Below, piece by piece: positions 40,833 through 49,857 of a DNA stretch of 64,000 bases. The translations under genes and the position numbers were made by a program. Position 1 is the stretch's first letter. Each line of letters opens with the position of its first letter. The stretch covers positions 1 to 64,000 of the forward strand of contig JAAZNU010000005.1 of assembly GCA_012798135.1 (NCBI GenBank), written 5' to 3'. The notes under the pieces were generated by a model. The model was not told the DNA's origin. It worked only from the letters and a program-made list of their open reading frames with translations, and did no database searches. The DNA is from Veillonellaceae bacterium. Its GTDB lineage: Bacteria; Bacillota_C; Negativicutes; UBA1444.

Positions 40833-41723
40833 TTATTTCTTGCGGGCTTCGACTTTGGCCAGTTTTTCGTAGTACATGGCGATGCCGGAGTGGTCGTTCT
40901 GACCCTTGCCATCCACTTTCAGCGCCTGCAGGATCTCCATGACGGACGCGGTCAGCGGCAGCGGCACACCGACGTCGTGGCCGGTTTCGATCGCGTTGGC
41001 CAGATCCTTGATGTGCAGATCGATCTTGAAGCCGGGCTTGAAGTTGCCGGCCATGATCATCGGCGCTTTCGCTTCCATGACGGTGCTGCCGGCCAGACCG
41101 CCGCGAATGGCGTTGAACACCAGTTCGGGATCGACGCCGGCCTTGGTGGCCAGCACGAACGCTTCGGATACGGCGGCGATGTTCAGGGCGACGATGATCT
41201 GATTCGCCAGTTTAGTCGTGTTGCCGGCGCCGATGTCGCCGCACAACACCACGGATTTGCCCATCTTCGACAGAAGTTCCGTGCAACGGTCGAACAGTTC
41301 CTGTTTACCGCCAACCATGATCGACAGGCTGCCGTCGATTGCTTTGGGCTCGCCGCCGCTGACCGGCGCGTCGAGCATCTCGACACCTTTTTTCGCCACT
41401 GCCGCCGCAATCTCCTGCGAGGCCAGCGGAGCGATCGAACTCATATCGATCAGAACCAGGCCCGACTTGGCGCCTTCGAGAACGCCGTTCTCGCCGAGGA
41501 CCGCCGCTTTCACATGCGGCGAGTTCGGCAGCATGGTAATGACGACTTCCGACTGCGCGGCCACATCTTTGGAAGTCGGTGCCGATTTGGCCCCGGCTGC
41601 CACCACTTCCTTCACCGCATCCTGGTTGATGTCGTATACAACGAGTTCATAACCAGCCTTGAGCAAATTTTTGGCCATGGGTTTGCCCATGATTCCCAGT
41701 CCGATAAAACCAATTTTTTTCAT
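40833..41723 (-). CDS. garR: Beta-hydroxyacid dehydrogenase, GarR type (2-hydroxy-3-oxopropionate reductase-like)
   Basis: 296-residue NAD(P)H-dependent oxidoreductase. MKKIGFIGLGIMGKPMAKNL is the dinucleotide site; DAPVSGGEPKAIDGSLSIMV is the substrate-binding loop; CGDIGAGNTTKLANQIIV contains the catalytic Lys. Best match in form to tartronate-semialdehyde reductase (GarR/GlxR), the last step before glycerate in sugar-diacid breakdown. The family also covers 3-sulfolactaldehyde and 3-hydroxyisobutyrate enzymes, so the exact aldehyde is not fixed by sequence. Confidence 0.88.
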   Translation of the reverse strand: MKKIGFIGLGIMGKPMAKNLLKAGYELVVYDINQDAVKEVVAAGAKSAPTSKDVAAQSEVVITMLPNSPHVKAAVLGENGVLEGAKSGLVLIDMSSIAPLASQEIAAAVAKKGVEMLDAPVSGGEPKAIDGSLSIMVGGKQELFDRCTELLSKMGKSVVLCGDIGAGNTTKLANQIIVALNIAAVSEAFVLATKAGVDPELVFNAIRGGLAGSTVMEAKAPMIMAGNFKPGFKIDLHIKDLANAIETGHDVGVPLPLTASVMEILQALKVDGKGQNDHSGIAMYYEKLAKVEARKK

Positions 41724-41752
41724 CTAAATTTCCCCTCCTAAGTATTTGATGG

Positions 41753-42691
41753 TTATTTTGATTTCAGAAGTTCACGCACTTTGGCCGCGATGGCCTGCGC
41801 CGTCAGTCCGTAATGAACCAGCAGTTCTTCGTAGTTGTACGCCGAAGTGCCGAAAACATCCTCCACGCCGACAAAATCCAGCGGCGCATGGCAGTCGCGC
41901 CGGAGCGCCTCGGCGATGGTGCTGCCCAACCCACCGATCACGCTGTGTTCTTCGGCGGTCACCACCGCCTTCATCCCTTTGGCGGCGTCGATGACGCCCT
42001 GCCGGTCGAGTGGTTTGATCGTGCTGACATTGACGACCTTCACCGAAATCCCTTCCGCCGCCAGTTCTTCCGCCGCCGTCAGGGCGCGGGACACCATGAC
42101 GCCGTTGGCGAACACGACGACATCGCCGCCTTCTTTCATGGTATACAGTTTGCCGATTTCAAACGGTGTATCGGCCGGCGTCAGAATCGGCAGATCGTTG
42201 CGATTGATCCGGATGTACATGGGACCGGGATGGTTGACCATCGCCGCCACCATCTTCGTCGTTTCCACCGCATCGACCGGCACCAGCACGGTCATGCCGG
42301 GAATTCCCCGCATCAGCCCCATGTCTTCGATGGACTGATGGGTCGAGCCGTCGCCGTAATCGGAGAGACCGGCGCTGGAACCGCAGATTTTGACGTTGAG
42401 GCCGGCGATGGAAATCGTCTGCCGCAATTGATCGTAGCAACGCCCGGTCGAAAAGACCGCGAACGAGTTGATGAAGGGAATCTTGCCCGTCAACGCCAGG
42501 CCGGCGGCGGTTGAGGCCATGTTCGCCTCGGCGATGCTCATTTCAAAGTAGCGCTCGGGATAGGCCGCCTGGAACAAACTGGACATGGTGGATTTCCCCA
42601 GATCCGCTTCCAGCACCACAATGTTTTTGTTGTCCCGCCCCAGCGCCACCAATGCTTCGCCGTACGCGGTCCGCAAGCTGTTCGTAGCCAT
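41753..42691 (-). CDS. Transketolase, C-terminal subunit (split type)
   Basis: 312 residues: the pyrimidine-binding and C-terminal parts of a transketolase. VVLEADLGKSTMSSLF opens the domain, followed by PERYFEMSIAEANMASTAAGLAL (the catalytic Glu that binds the TPP pyrimidine), YGDGSTHQSIEDMGLMRGIPGM and the C-terminal GLGSTIAEAL. The start is the ATG at 42691 after AGGGGAGGG. Its stop leaves 29 bp to garR. Works with the adjacent N-terminal subunit as one enzyme. Confidence 0.94.
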   Translation of the reverse strand: MATNSLRTAYGEALVALGRDNKNIVVLEADLGKSTMSSLFQAAYPERYFEMSIAEANMASTAAGLALTGKIPFINSFAVFSTGRCYDQLRQTISIAGLNVKICGSSAGLSDYGDGSTHQSIEDMGLMRGIPGMTVLVPVDAVETTKMVAAMVNHPGPMYIRINRNDLPILTPADTPFEIGKLYTMKEGGDVVVFANGVMVSRALTAAEELAAEGISVKVVNVSTIKPLDRQGVIDAAKGMKAVVTAEEHSVIGGLGSTIAEALRRDCHAPLDFVGVEDVFGTSAYNYEELLVHYGLTAQAIAAKVRELLKSK

Positions 42692-42692
42692 G

Positions 42693-43538
42693 TTACGCCC
42701 TCCCCTTCCGGATATTTTCCAGATCACACAGGGCGGTTTTGCATTGTTCCGCCGTCATCATTGCATTATGGAAGGCCGGGTTGTTTTCCGCGAACGAGAT
42801 GCATTTCCCCTTTACGGTCTGCGCCAGGATCACGGTAGGCTGGCCTTTCTTCGCTTCCGCAGCCGCGAAGGCTCCCAGCAGGGCGCCCACGTCATGGCCG
42901 TCGACTTCGATGGCGTTCCAGCCAAAGGCTTCCCATTTTTCACGGATCGGGTTCAGGTTGAACCGGTCGACGATAGCGCCGGTGGCCTGCAGCCGGTTGC
43001 AGTCGACGATGGCCGTCAGGTTGTCGATTTTGAAGTTCGCCGCCGCCATGGCCGCTTCCCAGATCTGCCCTTCCGCCTGCTCGCCGTCGCCGACGATCAC
43101 GTAGACGCGGCGGGAACTGCCGTCGAGGCGCAGACCCAGCGCCATGCCGTTGGCCACGGACAAGCCCTGGCCGAGCGAACCGGTATTGGCTTCAATCCCC
43201 GGCGTCTTGGTCATGTCCGGATGGCCCTGGAGCATCGCACCCAGCGATTTCACCTTTTTCAGCTCACTCACCGGAAAATATCCGGCCAGCGCCAATGCCG
43301 CGTATTGCACCAGCGCGGCATGGCCCTTGCTGAGCAAAAACCGGTCCCGGTCCGGATTCTTCGGATTGGCCGGATCATGTTTCATCTTGTGAAAATAGAG
43401 CGTCGCCACGATCTCCGCCAATGAACAGGATCCGCCAAGGTGGCCGACCTTCCCTTCGCCGATGAGGTCGCGCACGATCAGTTCGCGCAAGGACAACGCC
43501 TTGTCCTCGATCGCCCGGATAGTATCTGCTGCTATCAT
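42693..43538 (-). CDS. Transketolase, N-terminal TPP-binding subunit (split type)
   Basis: 281 residues. GHLGGSCSLAEIVATLYF, LSKGHAALVQYAALALAG, GSLGQGLSVANGMALG and the TPP-Mg motif GDGEQAEGQIWEAAMAAANF followed by LTAIVDCN are all present. The gene ends one base before the next start, giving stoichiometric translation. The substrate is a keto-sugar (phosphate), not necessarily the pentose-phosphate intermediates: split transketolases inside catabolic operons have been assigned to special sugars such as apulose 4-phosphate and 6-deoxy-6-sulfofructose. Confidence 0.94.
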   Translation of the reverse strand: MIAADTIRAIEDKALSLRELIVRDLIGEGKVGHLGGSCSLAEIVATLYFHKMKHDPANPKNPDRDRFLLSKGHAALVQYAALALAGYFPVSELKKVKSLGAMLQGHPDMTKTPGIEANTGSLGQGLSVANGMALGLRLDGSSRRVYVIVGDGEQAEGQIWEAAMAAANFKIDNLTAIVDCNRLQATGAIVDRFNLNPIREKWEAFGWNAIEVDGHDVGALLGAFAAAEAKKGQPTVILAQTVKGKCISFAENNPAFHNAMMTAEQCKTALCDLENIRKGRA

Positions 43539-43569
43539 TGGAACCTCCCCTTCATTCTCTCGCGCGCGA

Positions 43570-44619
43570 TCAGTCGATCGGCGTCAGAACAATTTTTAGG
43601 CCTTCCTTCGTTTCCATCAGATCAAACCCTTTTTGCCATTGATCCAGCGGCAATTCGTGGGTGATGACCTCGCCGAGATCGACGGTCCGCTCACCCATCA
43701 GCACCAGGCATTTCTCCCAGACATCCCAGGTGTGGCTGAAAGTTCCCTGCAACGCCACCGCTTTGGAAATGAGCTGGTCCAGCGAAAAGCCGACCGGACC
43801 GGGGCCCCAGCCGATCTTGTTGATCTGGCCGCAAGGCCGGACCACGTCGAGCGACAGCTTCAGCGTCGGCGAGAAGCCGGCGGCGTCGACCACCAGGTTC
43901 GCGCCGTAGCCGTCGCGCATGCCCATGATGATCGGCACGGGATCCTGCCGGGAACTGTTGATGGTCATCGTCGCGCCCAATTTCTTGGCGATTTCCATGC
44001 GGGCATCGTCGCCGTCGGTTCCCACCACGACAATATCCGACGCGCCGAGAATCGAGGCGATTTTCGTGCACAGCAGACCGATTGGACCCGGACCGATGAT
44101 AACCACCAGATCGCCCGGTTTTAGCGGAGAGTGTTTGACCAGGGAGCTATACGCCACACACAGCGGTTCGGTCAGCGCCGCTTCCTTCAGGCTGACATTG
44201 TCGGGAACCTTGTGCAGAATACGGCTCGGCACCCGGACATACTTCGCGAACGCGCCGTCGATCTGGAAACCGTAGCCCTTGCGCTCCCGACACACATGAT
44301 AGTTGTTGGTCCGGCACATGACGCACTTGCCGCAATAATCGGCGTGGGTCTCGGACGTCACCCGGTCGCCGACCTTCCAACCGGTCACGTTGGCGCCGAC
44401 TTCGGCAATGACGCCGGCGAATTCATGGCCCAGGATCAGCGGCACATTGACCTTGTAGGATACCTTGTTGTGGTGCATGTGGGGATCGCTCCCGCAGATG
44501 CCGATATACGCGGTTTCCACCAGAACGTCATCCGGGCCGATCGACGGCACCGGCACATCCCGAACTTCGGTTGCCCCCGCTACATTGTCGTACTTAACAA
44601 CCGCCTTCATTGTTTTCAT
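43570..44619 (-). CDS. Zinc-dependent medium-chain alcohol/polyol dehydrogenase
   Basis: 349 residues. Catalytic zinc ligands: Cys in GICGSDPHMHH, His-Glu in LGHEFAGVIAEVG. Structural zinc: four Cys in THADYCGKCVMCRTNNYHVCRERKG. Rossmann motif GPGPIGLLCTKIASILGA, then GTDGDD. Matches threonine/sorbitol/idonate-type dehydrogenases. Its substrate is probably the hydroxy-acid or polyol imported by the TRAP system. Its ATG overlaps the gntR stop (44616-44619). Confidence 0.92.
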   Translation of the reverse strand: MKTMKAVVKYDNVAGATEVRDVPVPSIGPDDVLVETAYIGICGSDPHMHHNKVSYKVNVPLILGHEFAGVIAEVGANVTGWKVGDRVTSETHADYCGKCVMCRTNNYHVCRERKGYGFQIDGAFAKYVRVPSRILHKVPDNVSLKEAALTEPLCVAYSSLVKHSPLKPGDLVVIIGPGPIGLLCTKIASILGASDIVVVGTDGDDARMEIAKKLGATMTINSSRQDPVPIIMGMRDGYGANLVVDAAGFSPTLKLSLDVVRPCGQINKIGWGPGPVGFSLDQLISKAVALQGTFSHTWDVWEKCLVLMGERTVDLGEVITHELPLDQWQKGFDLMETKEGLKIVLTPID

Positions 44620-45359
44620 GACCTCATCCCTTTCATTTTTTTATCCATTGGAGTCGTGACGGAATCCTCCGGAAATTTCAGCGACACATCGTCGATCGTG
44701 GTCAGTATGTGCTCCTGCATCCAGTGCCGGGCCCGGTCCGGGTCCCGCTCGCGGATCGCTTCGTAAATCAGGCGATGATACCGGATCGCCCGGTCGATTC
44801 CCATCAATTCATTGATCTTGCGATAATAGCTGACCAATACGTCGCGAATGACATTGGAAACGTTAAACAGCAAAGAATTTTTGGTGGCGCGGGCGATGTC
44901 CAGATGAAACTTCATGTCGGCGATCGCGAACTCCAGGACTGGAGAGCCGATCCGCTCAATGTCCCTGATTGTAGCCAGAATGCAGGCCAAATCGTCTTCG
45001 TCCGCGTTAACCGCCGCCAGCGCTGCGTTTTCCGGCTCGACGATGCGTCGGTATTCGAGAATATCCATCATGCTCTTGCGATTCCACACCAGCATCGGCA
45101 ACAACGAATTCATGAACATTCCCGGCGTCATCATTTGAACAAAACTGCCTTCGCCCTGCCGGGTCTGCGTGATGCCCATCGTGCTCAGTTTTTTCAGCGC
45201 CTCCCGGATCGGCACACGACTGACGCCAAACATCTGGGTCAGTTCATTTTCCGAGGGCAGCTTGGTTCCCGGCGGCCAAACACCGTTCAAAATATTGTCA
45301 AGCATTTGGTCGTAAACTTGCCGGCTGATGTTCCGCCGGTCGATTGGAACGATCTCCAT
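44616..45359 (-). CDS. GntR-family regulator, FadR/FCD type, first gene of the TRAP operon
   Basis: 247 residues. Winged HTH RQVYDQMLDNILNGVWPPG then LPSENELTQMFGVSRVPIRE (about residues 12-60), then a helical FCD effector domain with the metal-His positions (EYRRIVEPENAALAA, DMKFHLDIARATKN, YHRLIYEAIRERD). Effectors are usually carboxylates or sugar acids. The start is the ATG at 45359, after AAGGAGAA. Co-translated with the dehydrogenase gene. Likely autoregulates through the palindrome at 45424-45439. Confidence 0.93.
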   Translation of the reverse strand: MEIVPIDRRNISRQVYDQMLDNILNGVWPPGTKLPSENELTQMFGVSRVPIREALKKLSTMGITQTRQGEGSFVQMMTPGMFMNSLLPMLVWNRKSMMDILEYRRIVEPENAALAAVNADEDDLACILATIRDIERIGSPVLEFAIADMKFHLDIARATKNSLLFNVSNVIRDVLVSYYRKINELMGIDRAIRYHRLIYEAIRERDPDRARHWMQEHILTTIDDVSLKFPEDSVTTPMDKKMKGMRS

Positions 45360-45423
45360 CCATTTTCTCCTTCGCGAACCTGATATGCACGCTGTAGCGG
45401 AGGGTGCATCCCCTCCGCGCACT

Positions 45424-45439
45424 TGTAATACATGTTACA
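45424..45439. promoter_or_regulatory. Candidate GntR operator upstream of the TRAP operon
   Basis: TGTAATACATGTTACA is an inverted repeat with half-sites TGTAA and TTACA separated by 6 bp. The minus strand next to it carries TATAAC, a -10-like hexamer with TTTAAT 16 bp upstream, so the operator would lie at the start of transcription. FadR-type repressors bind comparable GT/AC dyads. Confidence 0.6.
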
Positions 45440-45510
45440 GGTTATAATTTTCTGTATTCAACATTAAATTCCTGCTGCTCAAAAAAAAAAATTGCATTTG
45501 TTTTTTCGCA

Positions 45511-45538
45511 CAAAAAAAGCAGAGCGGACGAGCTCTGC
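45511..45538 (-). terminator. Terminator after the LarA-type gene
   Basis: GCAGAGC (45538-45532) and GCTCTGC (45525-45519) on the minus strand form a stem followed by TTTTTTT. It closes the six-gene carboxylate operon. Confidence 0.85.
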
Positions 45539-45574
45539 CAAAAGTATTTCTTATGTCCATAGCGGCTAGAAACG

Positions 45575-46810
45575 TTAATCAATGATTTCCAGTAATTTAT
45601 TTTCAGCCAACATTGGCAACATGTTTTCTGAAACCCATACTTCACCCAAATGCAACGTATCCTTGATTCGTACAATACAGGGGCCCTTCGGGCCAATATG
45701 GCGGCAACACTTGATGGCCGCAATCACTGCTTCCCGTTCGGTATCCATAGTAATCGGAATGCGCGCGCCGGCGGGGTTACGCGCGGCGATCTGATTCGCA
45801 TAGGTTGCGGTAAAGTCAATCTTGTTCAGCACATTCCGGGTGATAAAGTCGGCGGTCCCGATACCGGTCGCGTTTCCATGCGTTCCTGCCGACAAATCCA
45901 GCACAATGATCCGCTCGATCGATGGCCCGGTGTAACCGACCACCTCGGAGAATGCGGAGTGCCGTCCAATAATGTTAGGATCCATGCCAGGTCCGCTGAT
46001 ATCTTTCCCCACTTGTTCGACCAACAGTACGTCAATTTTCGGTAGCAGCAGCGCCGGCAACAATGATTTTGCCTGCACAAGCAGCTCTTTTTCCCGTTCC
46101 AGCAGTTCTTCCATCACCAACGTTTCGATCAAATAAGTCTGATCGAACGCGTTTTCCACAACCGCCAGGCCAAATGCGAAATTCCCCTTCGCCAGGAAAA
46201 CCTCCGCCACCGACGCGAGCACATTGCTGAACACGCTCCGTTCTTCTTGGTGCAGACGCGAGCACCCGACATGCTTGCCCAGACCGATGGCGATCATTTT
46301 ACAAAGGCCGCTCTCGATAGGGCCCCGGAAGCCGGTATGTGGCTTAATACGGTTGATCAGGACCACTTTGTCGGCTGATAAAACGTTTTTATCAACATGA
46401 ACAGGAATTCCTGAAGCAGTAGAACCGATTACGGCAACTTCCATAGCTGACTTGATCGGTACGCCCATTGTTTCTTCCGTAATTCCGTATCCCGCCAAAA
46501 CTTCCCGCTGCCCCTCTGCCGTTGCGCCGCCATGGCTGCCCATAGCCGGTACGATAAAAGGATGCGCGCCAAGTTGCTTAAGGAACTCGATGGTCGTCTT
46601 CACAATTTGATCGATGTTTTGGATGCCCCGGCTACCGACCGCAACGGCGACCGACTGTCCGGGTTCGATCAAAGAGCAGATTTTTTTCTGTGAAAGTTCC
46701 TGCAGCACGGCTCGTTGAACGTCAAGAATGTGGCTGCTTTCAAAGTTTTGGCGCACTTTTATCATTCGGGGAAGTTGCATTTTTAAATCTTCTTCCAGTA
46801 AAACAGGCAT
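45575..46810 (-). CDS. LarA-superfamily (DUF2088) racemase/epimerase-like protein
   Basis: 411 residues related to nickel-dependent lactate racemase. PAMGSHGGATAEGQREVL and VLINRIKPHTGFRGPIESGLCKM hold histidines matching the NPN-cofactor and substrate sites of LarA; a conserved Lys region follows. This subgroup also has non-lactate members, so it is called LarA-like only. The cofactor genes larB, larC and larE are not in the window. The ATG at 46810 follows AAAGGAG. Last gene of the dehydratase/DcuC operon, suggesting it interconverts stereoisomers of the hydroxy-acid consumed there. Confidence 0.85.
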   Translation of the reverse strand: MPVLLEEDLKMQLPRMIKVRQNFESSHILDVQRAVLQELSQKKICSLIEPGQSVAVAVGSRGIQNIDQIVKTTIEFLKQLGAHPFIVPAMGSHGGATAEGQREVLAGYGITEETMGVPIKSAMEVAVIGSTASGIPVHVDKNVLSADKVVLINRIKPHTGFRGPIESGLCKMIAIGLGKHVGCSRLHQEERSVFSNVLASVAEVFLAKGNFAFGLAVVENAFDQTYLIETLVMEELLEREKELLVQAKSLLPALLLPKIDVLLVEQVGKDISGPGMDPNIIGRHSAFSEVVGYTGPSIERIIVLDLSAGTHGNATGIGTADFITRNVLNKIDFTATYANQIAARNPAGARIPITMDTEREAVIAAIKCCRHIGPKGPCIVRIKDTLHLGEVWVSENMLPMLAENKLLEIID

Positions 46811-46965
46811 ATTGTTTTCTCCTTTCCACCTTTTTATCACAACATTCGCGATTCACCAACATTGGGCCAATAGAAAACGGGGGAACAGAGGCAGCGCCGC
46901 TGCTCCTCTATTCCACCCGCTATTTCGGCGCAAAGCGCTAAATTCGATTTACTTTTCCGCTTGGA

Positions 46966-48336
46966 TTACAGGAAAAGTATGAACAACGTGATGATGTGGG
47001 TAATCAACCCCAGTATGACCGGGATCGCCACCCGCTTGGCGACCTGGAACGGCGACACCTCGGCTACGCCGGCCATCGCGACGATCGCCGCGGTGATTGG
47101 CGACAGGCACCGGCCAAACCCGGAGGTCAATTCCATCGGCATCAGAATCAGAACCGGCTCGACTTTGAGATTGGCGGCGATCTTCGGCGCCAGGCTGGCA
47201 AAGGCGAAGAACGAGGCATTGCCCGATCCCATGAGGAACGAACATACCACCATAATGGCGCTGATCACCAGCACGGTGGACCTCAGGCCGAAGCCTGCGG
47301 ATTGCGCCAACTGGATCAGTTTGTCGACGGCGCCGATTTTCACGAGGCCCATGCCGAACGTTTCAGCGCAGATGATGAGCGACACCACGATCATGAATTG
47401 TTTGCCCATGCCGTCGAAGAAGGTAACGACATTATCCAGCACCGGCCGGATTTTGCGATAGCGGACGAGTTCGAAACCCATCGCGATCACTGTGGAAATC
47501 AGCATCGCCGAAATCACATTCATCTTGATGGACTTGATGAAGAAAGGGCAAAACACAATAACCAAAATCAACGGTATCGTGGGCAGAATCGCGTAAATTC
47601 GGGGCGGAAGCTCTTCGTTGGTTTTCTTTTCCGCCGATTTCACCGCTTCCACCGGCGCGCTCAATGCCTCTTTTCTATCCCACCAAGGCTGGACGAAATA
47701 GTGGGCGATACCGACCACGATAATGGCCGGAATCACCGCCGGCAACTGCCAGGTAACAAAGTAGGCGACAGGGTCCAGGCCCGCCGTGTGGGCGGCCAGA
47801 ATCGCGTTCGAGGAAATCGGGCCGATATCGGTGAATTTCGCGGTCACGATGATCGCGACGGCAGTCAGTTTGCTGATCCCGGCCTTGATCAGAATGGGAT
47901 ACAGGGTCAGCATGAGCAACAGGCCTAGGCCCGCATGACTGGGAATGAACAGATCCACCACATGACCGACAACGTAGCCGCCCATCATAACCAACATGGG
48001 CGAATGAATCAATTTCAACGGATAAGTCGATAAATCGGCCATTGCCCGGTTGGCGCCGCACTGTTCCATGTAGCGTACGAAGCCGCCGATCGACATGATG
48101 GTCAGCCCCAAACCGGCCAGACGGTCGCTCATCAAGCGACGGACCGCATCAAAAATATCGAACCAGATGAAGCCGGTCGACTGTTTGGCCGGCAGAACCG
48201 GACCGATCCCGAAGGCTACGGTGCAAAACAGCAGCATCAGGCCCGCGGTCAGCAGAACTCCCTGTGGTTTGTATTTTTTGGATAACATATAGGCCACCCA
48301 GACAATAACAATGGTGGCGATGAATAAGCCAAGCAT
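46966..48336 (-). CDS. DcuC-type anaerobic C4-dicarboxylate carrier
   Basis: 456-residue membrane transporter with about 12 helices. GLGLTIMSIGGFVRYMEQCGAN, then VGHVVDLFIPSHAGLGLLLM, GPISSNAIL and CSFLMGSGNASFFAFASLAPKI match the DcuC/C4-dicarboxylate family used for fumarate/succinate exchange in anaerobes. Lies between the LarA-like gene and the fumarase/tartrate dehydratase genes, so it probably moves the product or substrate of that route. The start follows AAGGAGG. Confidence 0.88.
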   Translation of the reverse strand: MLGLFIATIVIVWVAYMLSKKYKPQGVLLTAGLMLLFCTVAFGIGPVLPAKQSTGFIWFDIFDAVRRLMSDRLAGLGLTIMSIGGFVRYMEQCGANRAMADLSTYPLKLIHSPMLVMMGGYVVGHVVDLFIPSHAGLGLLLMLTLYPILIKAGISKLTAVAIIVTAKFTDIGPISSNAILAAHTAGLDPVAYFVTWQLPAVIPAIIVVGIAHYFVQPWWDRKEALSAPVEAVKSAEKKTNEELPPRIYAILPTIPLILVIVFCPFFIKSIKMNVISAMLISTVIAMGFELVRYRKIRPVLDNVVTFFDGMGKQFMIVVSLIICAETFGMGLVKIGAVDKLIQLAQSAGFGLRSTVLVISAIMVVCSFLMGSGNASFFAFASLAPKIAANLKVEPVLILMPMELTSGFGRCLSPITAAIVAMAGVAEVSPFQVAKRVAIPVILGLITHIITLFILFL

Positions 48337-48368
48337 CTGTAATCCTCCTTGCAGCGGATATTTATTGC

Positions 48369-48947
48369 TCAGAATGTCTGCATGATTTTAAGCGCTTCAT
48401 CCTTGATATCCTGATACACGCTCCGGCCGTGCGAATCCATCGTTACCGCGAACGGTCCGAACTTTTCCACGTGCAGGATCCAGAGGGCTTCCGGCATGCC
48501 TTTTTCCAGCCAGTATCCCCCTTCTACCGATTTGACGGCGGCGGCCAGCTTCACCGCACACCCCGGCGCCGCCTGCAAGTAGACCTGTTTGTATTTTTGG
48601 TAGGCTTTCACGCTGCCTTCCCGCATGCCGCCTTTGCCGATGATGGCCTTGACGCCCAGTTGACCCACCATTTCGGCATAAGGCTCCATCCGGAAACTGG
48701 TGGTCGGGCCGACCACCACCATATCCCAGCCTTCACCGTTTTTTCGCAGCACCGGCCCGGCATGGAACACCACGCTGCCGGCGAAATCCACCGGCAATTT
48801 CCCACCGGCCTGCAACGTCTTCTTCACTTCCAGATGCCCCATGTCCCTAGATGTAAACACCGCACCGGTAAGATAGACGGTGTCGCCGACTTGCAACTGC
48901 TCGACATCTTGGTCCGTCAACGGCACAGTTAGTTCATAGTTTGCCAT
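48369..48947 (-). CDS. Class I Fe-S hydro-lyase, beta subunit (fumarase/tartrate dehydratase)
   Basis: 192 residues. LTVPLTDQDVEQLQVGDTVYLTGAVFTSRDMGH is the domain start (LxxGDxVxLxGxIxTxRDxAH pattern, about residues 5-38). VVGPTTSFRMEPYAEMV and GKGGM(R) are the substrate contacts, and ALWILHVEKFGPFAVTMDSHG is near the end. Forms the second half of a two-chain dehydratase with the preceding gene (2-bp gap). Fumarase and L-tartrate dehydratase share this layout. Confidence 0.9.
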   Translation of the reverse strand: MANYELTVPLTDQDVEQLQVGDTVYLTGAVFTSRDMGHLEVKKTLQAGGKLPVDFAGSVVFHAGPVLRKNGEGWDMVVVGPTTSFRMEPYAEMVGQLGVKAIIGKGGMREGSVKAYQKYKQVYLQAAPGCAVKLAAAVKSVEGGYWLEKGMPEALWILHVEKFGPFAVTMDSHGRSVYQDIKDEALKIMQTF

Positions 48948-48949
48948 TT

Positions 48950-49843
48950 CTAACGCTCCTTTGCAAACAAAAATTCACGCCGGCCGTCCGGATAAAGCCG
49001 GATGCCAATCCTTCTCGCCACCCAACAGTGGAAGTTGATCGCCACCGGGCAGATCGCCGTATGAGTTGCCGCCAGGCCGATTTTCACCGCCAGGCAGGTG
49101 GTCTTGCCACCGATGCCGGCCGGCCCGATCCCGAGCCGGTTAATGTTCGCCAGCAACTCTTCTTCCAACTGGTTCAGCTGGGGGTCCGGATTTTTGTCCC
49201 GCCAGTCGCGGGTACTGATCGCTTCCCGGCTCAATTTGGCGGCGACGTCCATTTGTCCGCCGATGCCAATGCCAATGGCCGACGGCGGGCAAGGCATGCC
49301 GCCGGCATTGATCACGGTTTCATAGACGAGGTCTTTCAGGCCCTTCAGATTGTCGCCCAACTGGGCGGTCGTCATGGTTTTATAGATATTGCCCAGCTCG
49401 GCGCCGCAGCCCTTGAAGCTGAGAATCATTTCAATATACTTCTGGCCCGGTTTGTATTTATACTCGATGTTGGGCACGCCGTCGCCGGCATTGTTGCCCG
49501 GATTGTGCCGCGTCAGCGAATGCACGATGCTGGGGCGGGCATAGCCTTTGCCGGTCGCTTCCACCAGCGCTTTCGGAATGTATTCGCTCAGGAGGTCCAC
49601 GCCTTCTTCGCTGCCGAAGCTGATATACACGGTAGGAAATCCGGGGGACTGACAGACCGGTTTGTCCTGCTGATCCGCCAGCTGGACATTCTCCAGCATG
49701 GAGGACAGCATGGCCACGGCGCCGGGATTGGTTTCAGCATCCCGCGCCTTTGTCAAAAGTTCCAGGCTGTCGGCGGAAACATGGGTGCAACTTTGCCGGA
49801 TCCACCCCAAAACTTCTTCATAAGTAATATGATAATTCGCCAA
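48950..49843 (-). CDS. Class I Fe-S hydro-lyase, alpha subunit (fumarase/tartrate dehydratase)
   Basis: 297 residues. Three cysteines for the [4Fe-4S] cluster: PVCQSPGFPTVY (about 64), SFKGCGAELGN (about 145) and GGMPCPPSAIGIGIGG (about 185). STVxHN-like SLTRHNPGNNAGDGVPNIEY fits the substrate loop. Starts with TTG at 49843 behind AAGGAG. In this operon, with an enolase-superfamily dehydratase and a LarA-like racemase, tartrate dehydration is as likely as fumarate hydration. Confidence 0.9.
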   Translation of the reverse strand: MANYHITYEEVLGWIRQSCTHVSADSLELLTKARDAETNPGAVAMLSSMLENVQLADQQDKPVCQSPGFPTVYISFGSEEGVDLLSEYIPKALVEATGKGYARPSIVHSLTRHNPGNNAGDGVPNIEYKYKPGQKYIEMILSFKGCGAELGNIYKTMTTAQLGDNLKGLKDLVYETVINAGGMPCPPSAIGIGIGGQMDVAAKLSREAISTRDWRDKNPDPQLNQLEEELLANINRLGIGPAGIGGKTTCLAVKIGLAATHTAICPVAINFHCWVARRIGIRLYPDGRREFLFAKER

Positions 49844-49857
49844 AATGGTTCAGCTCC

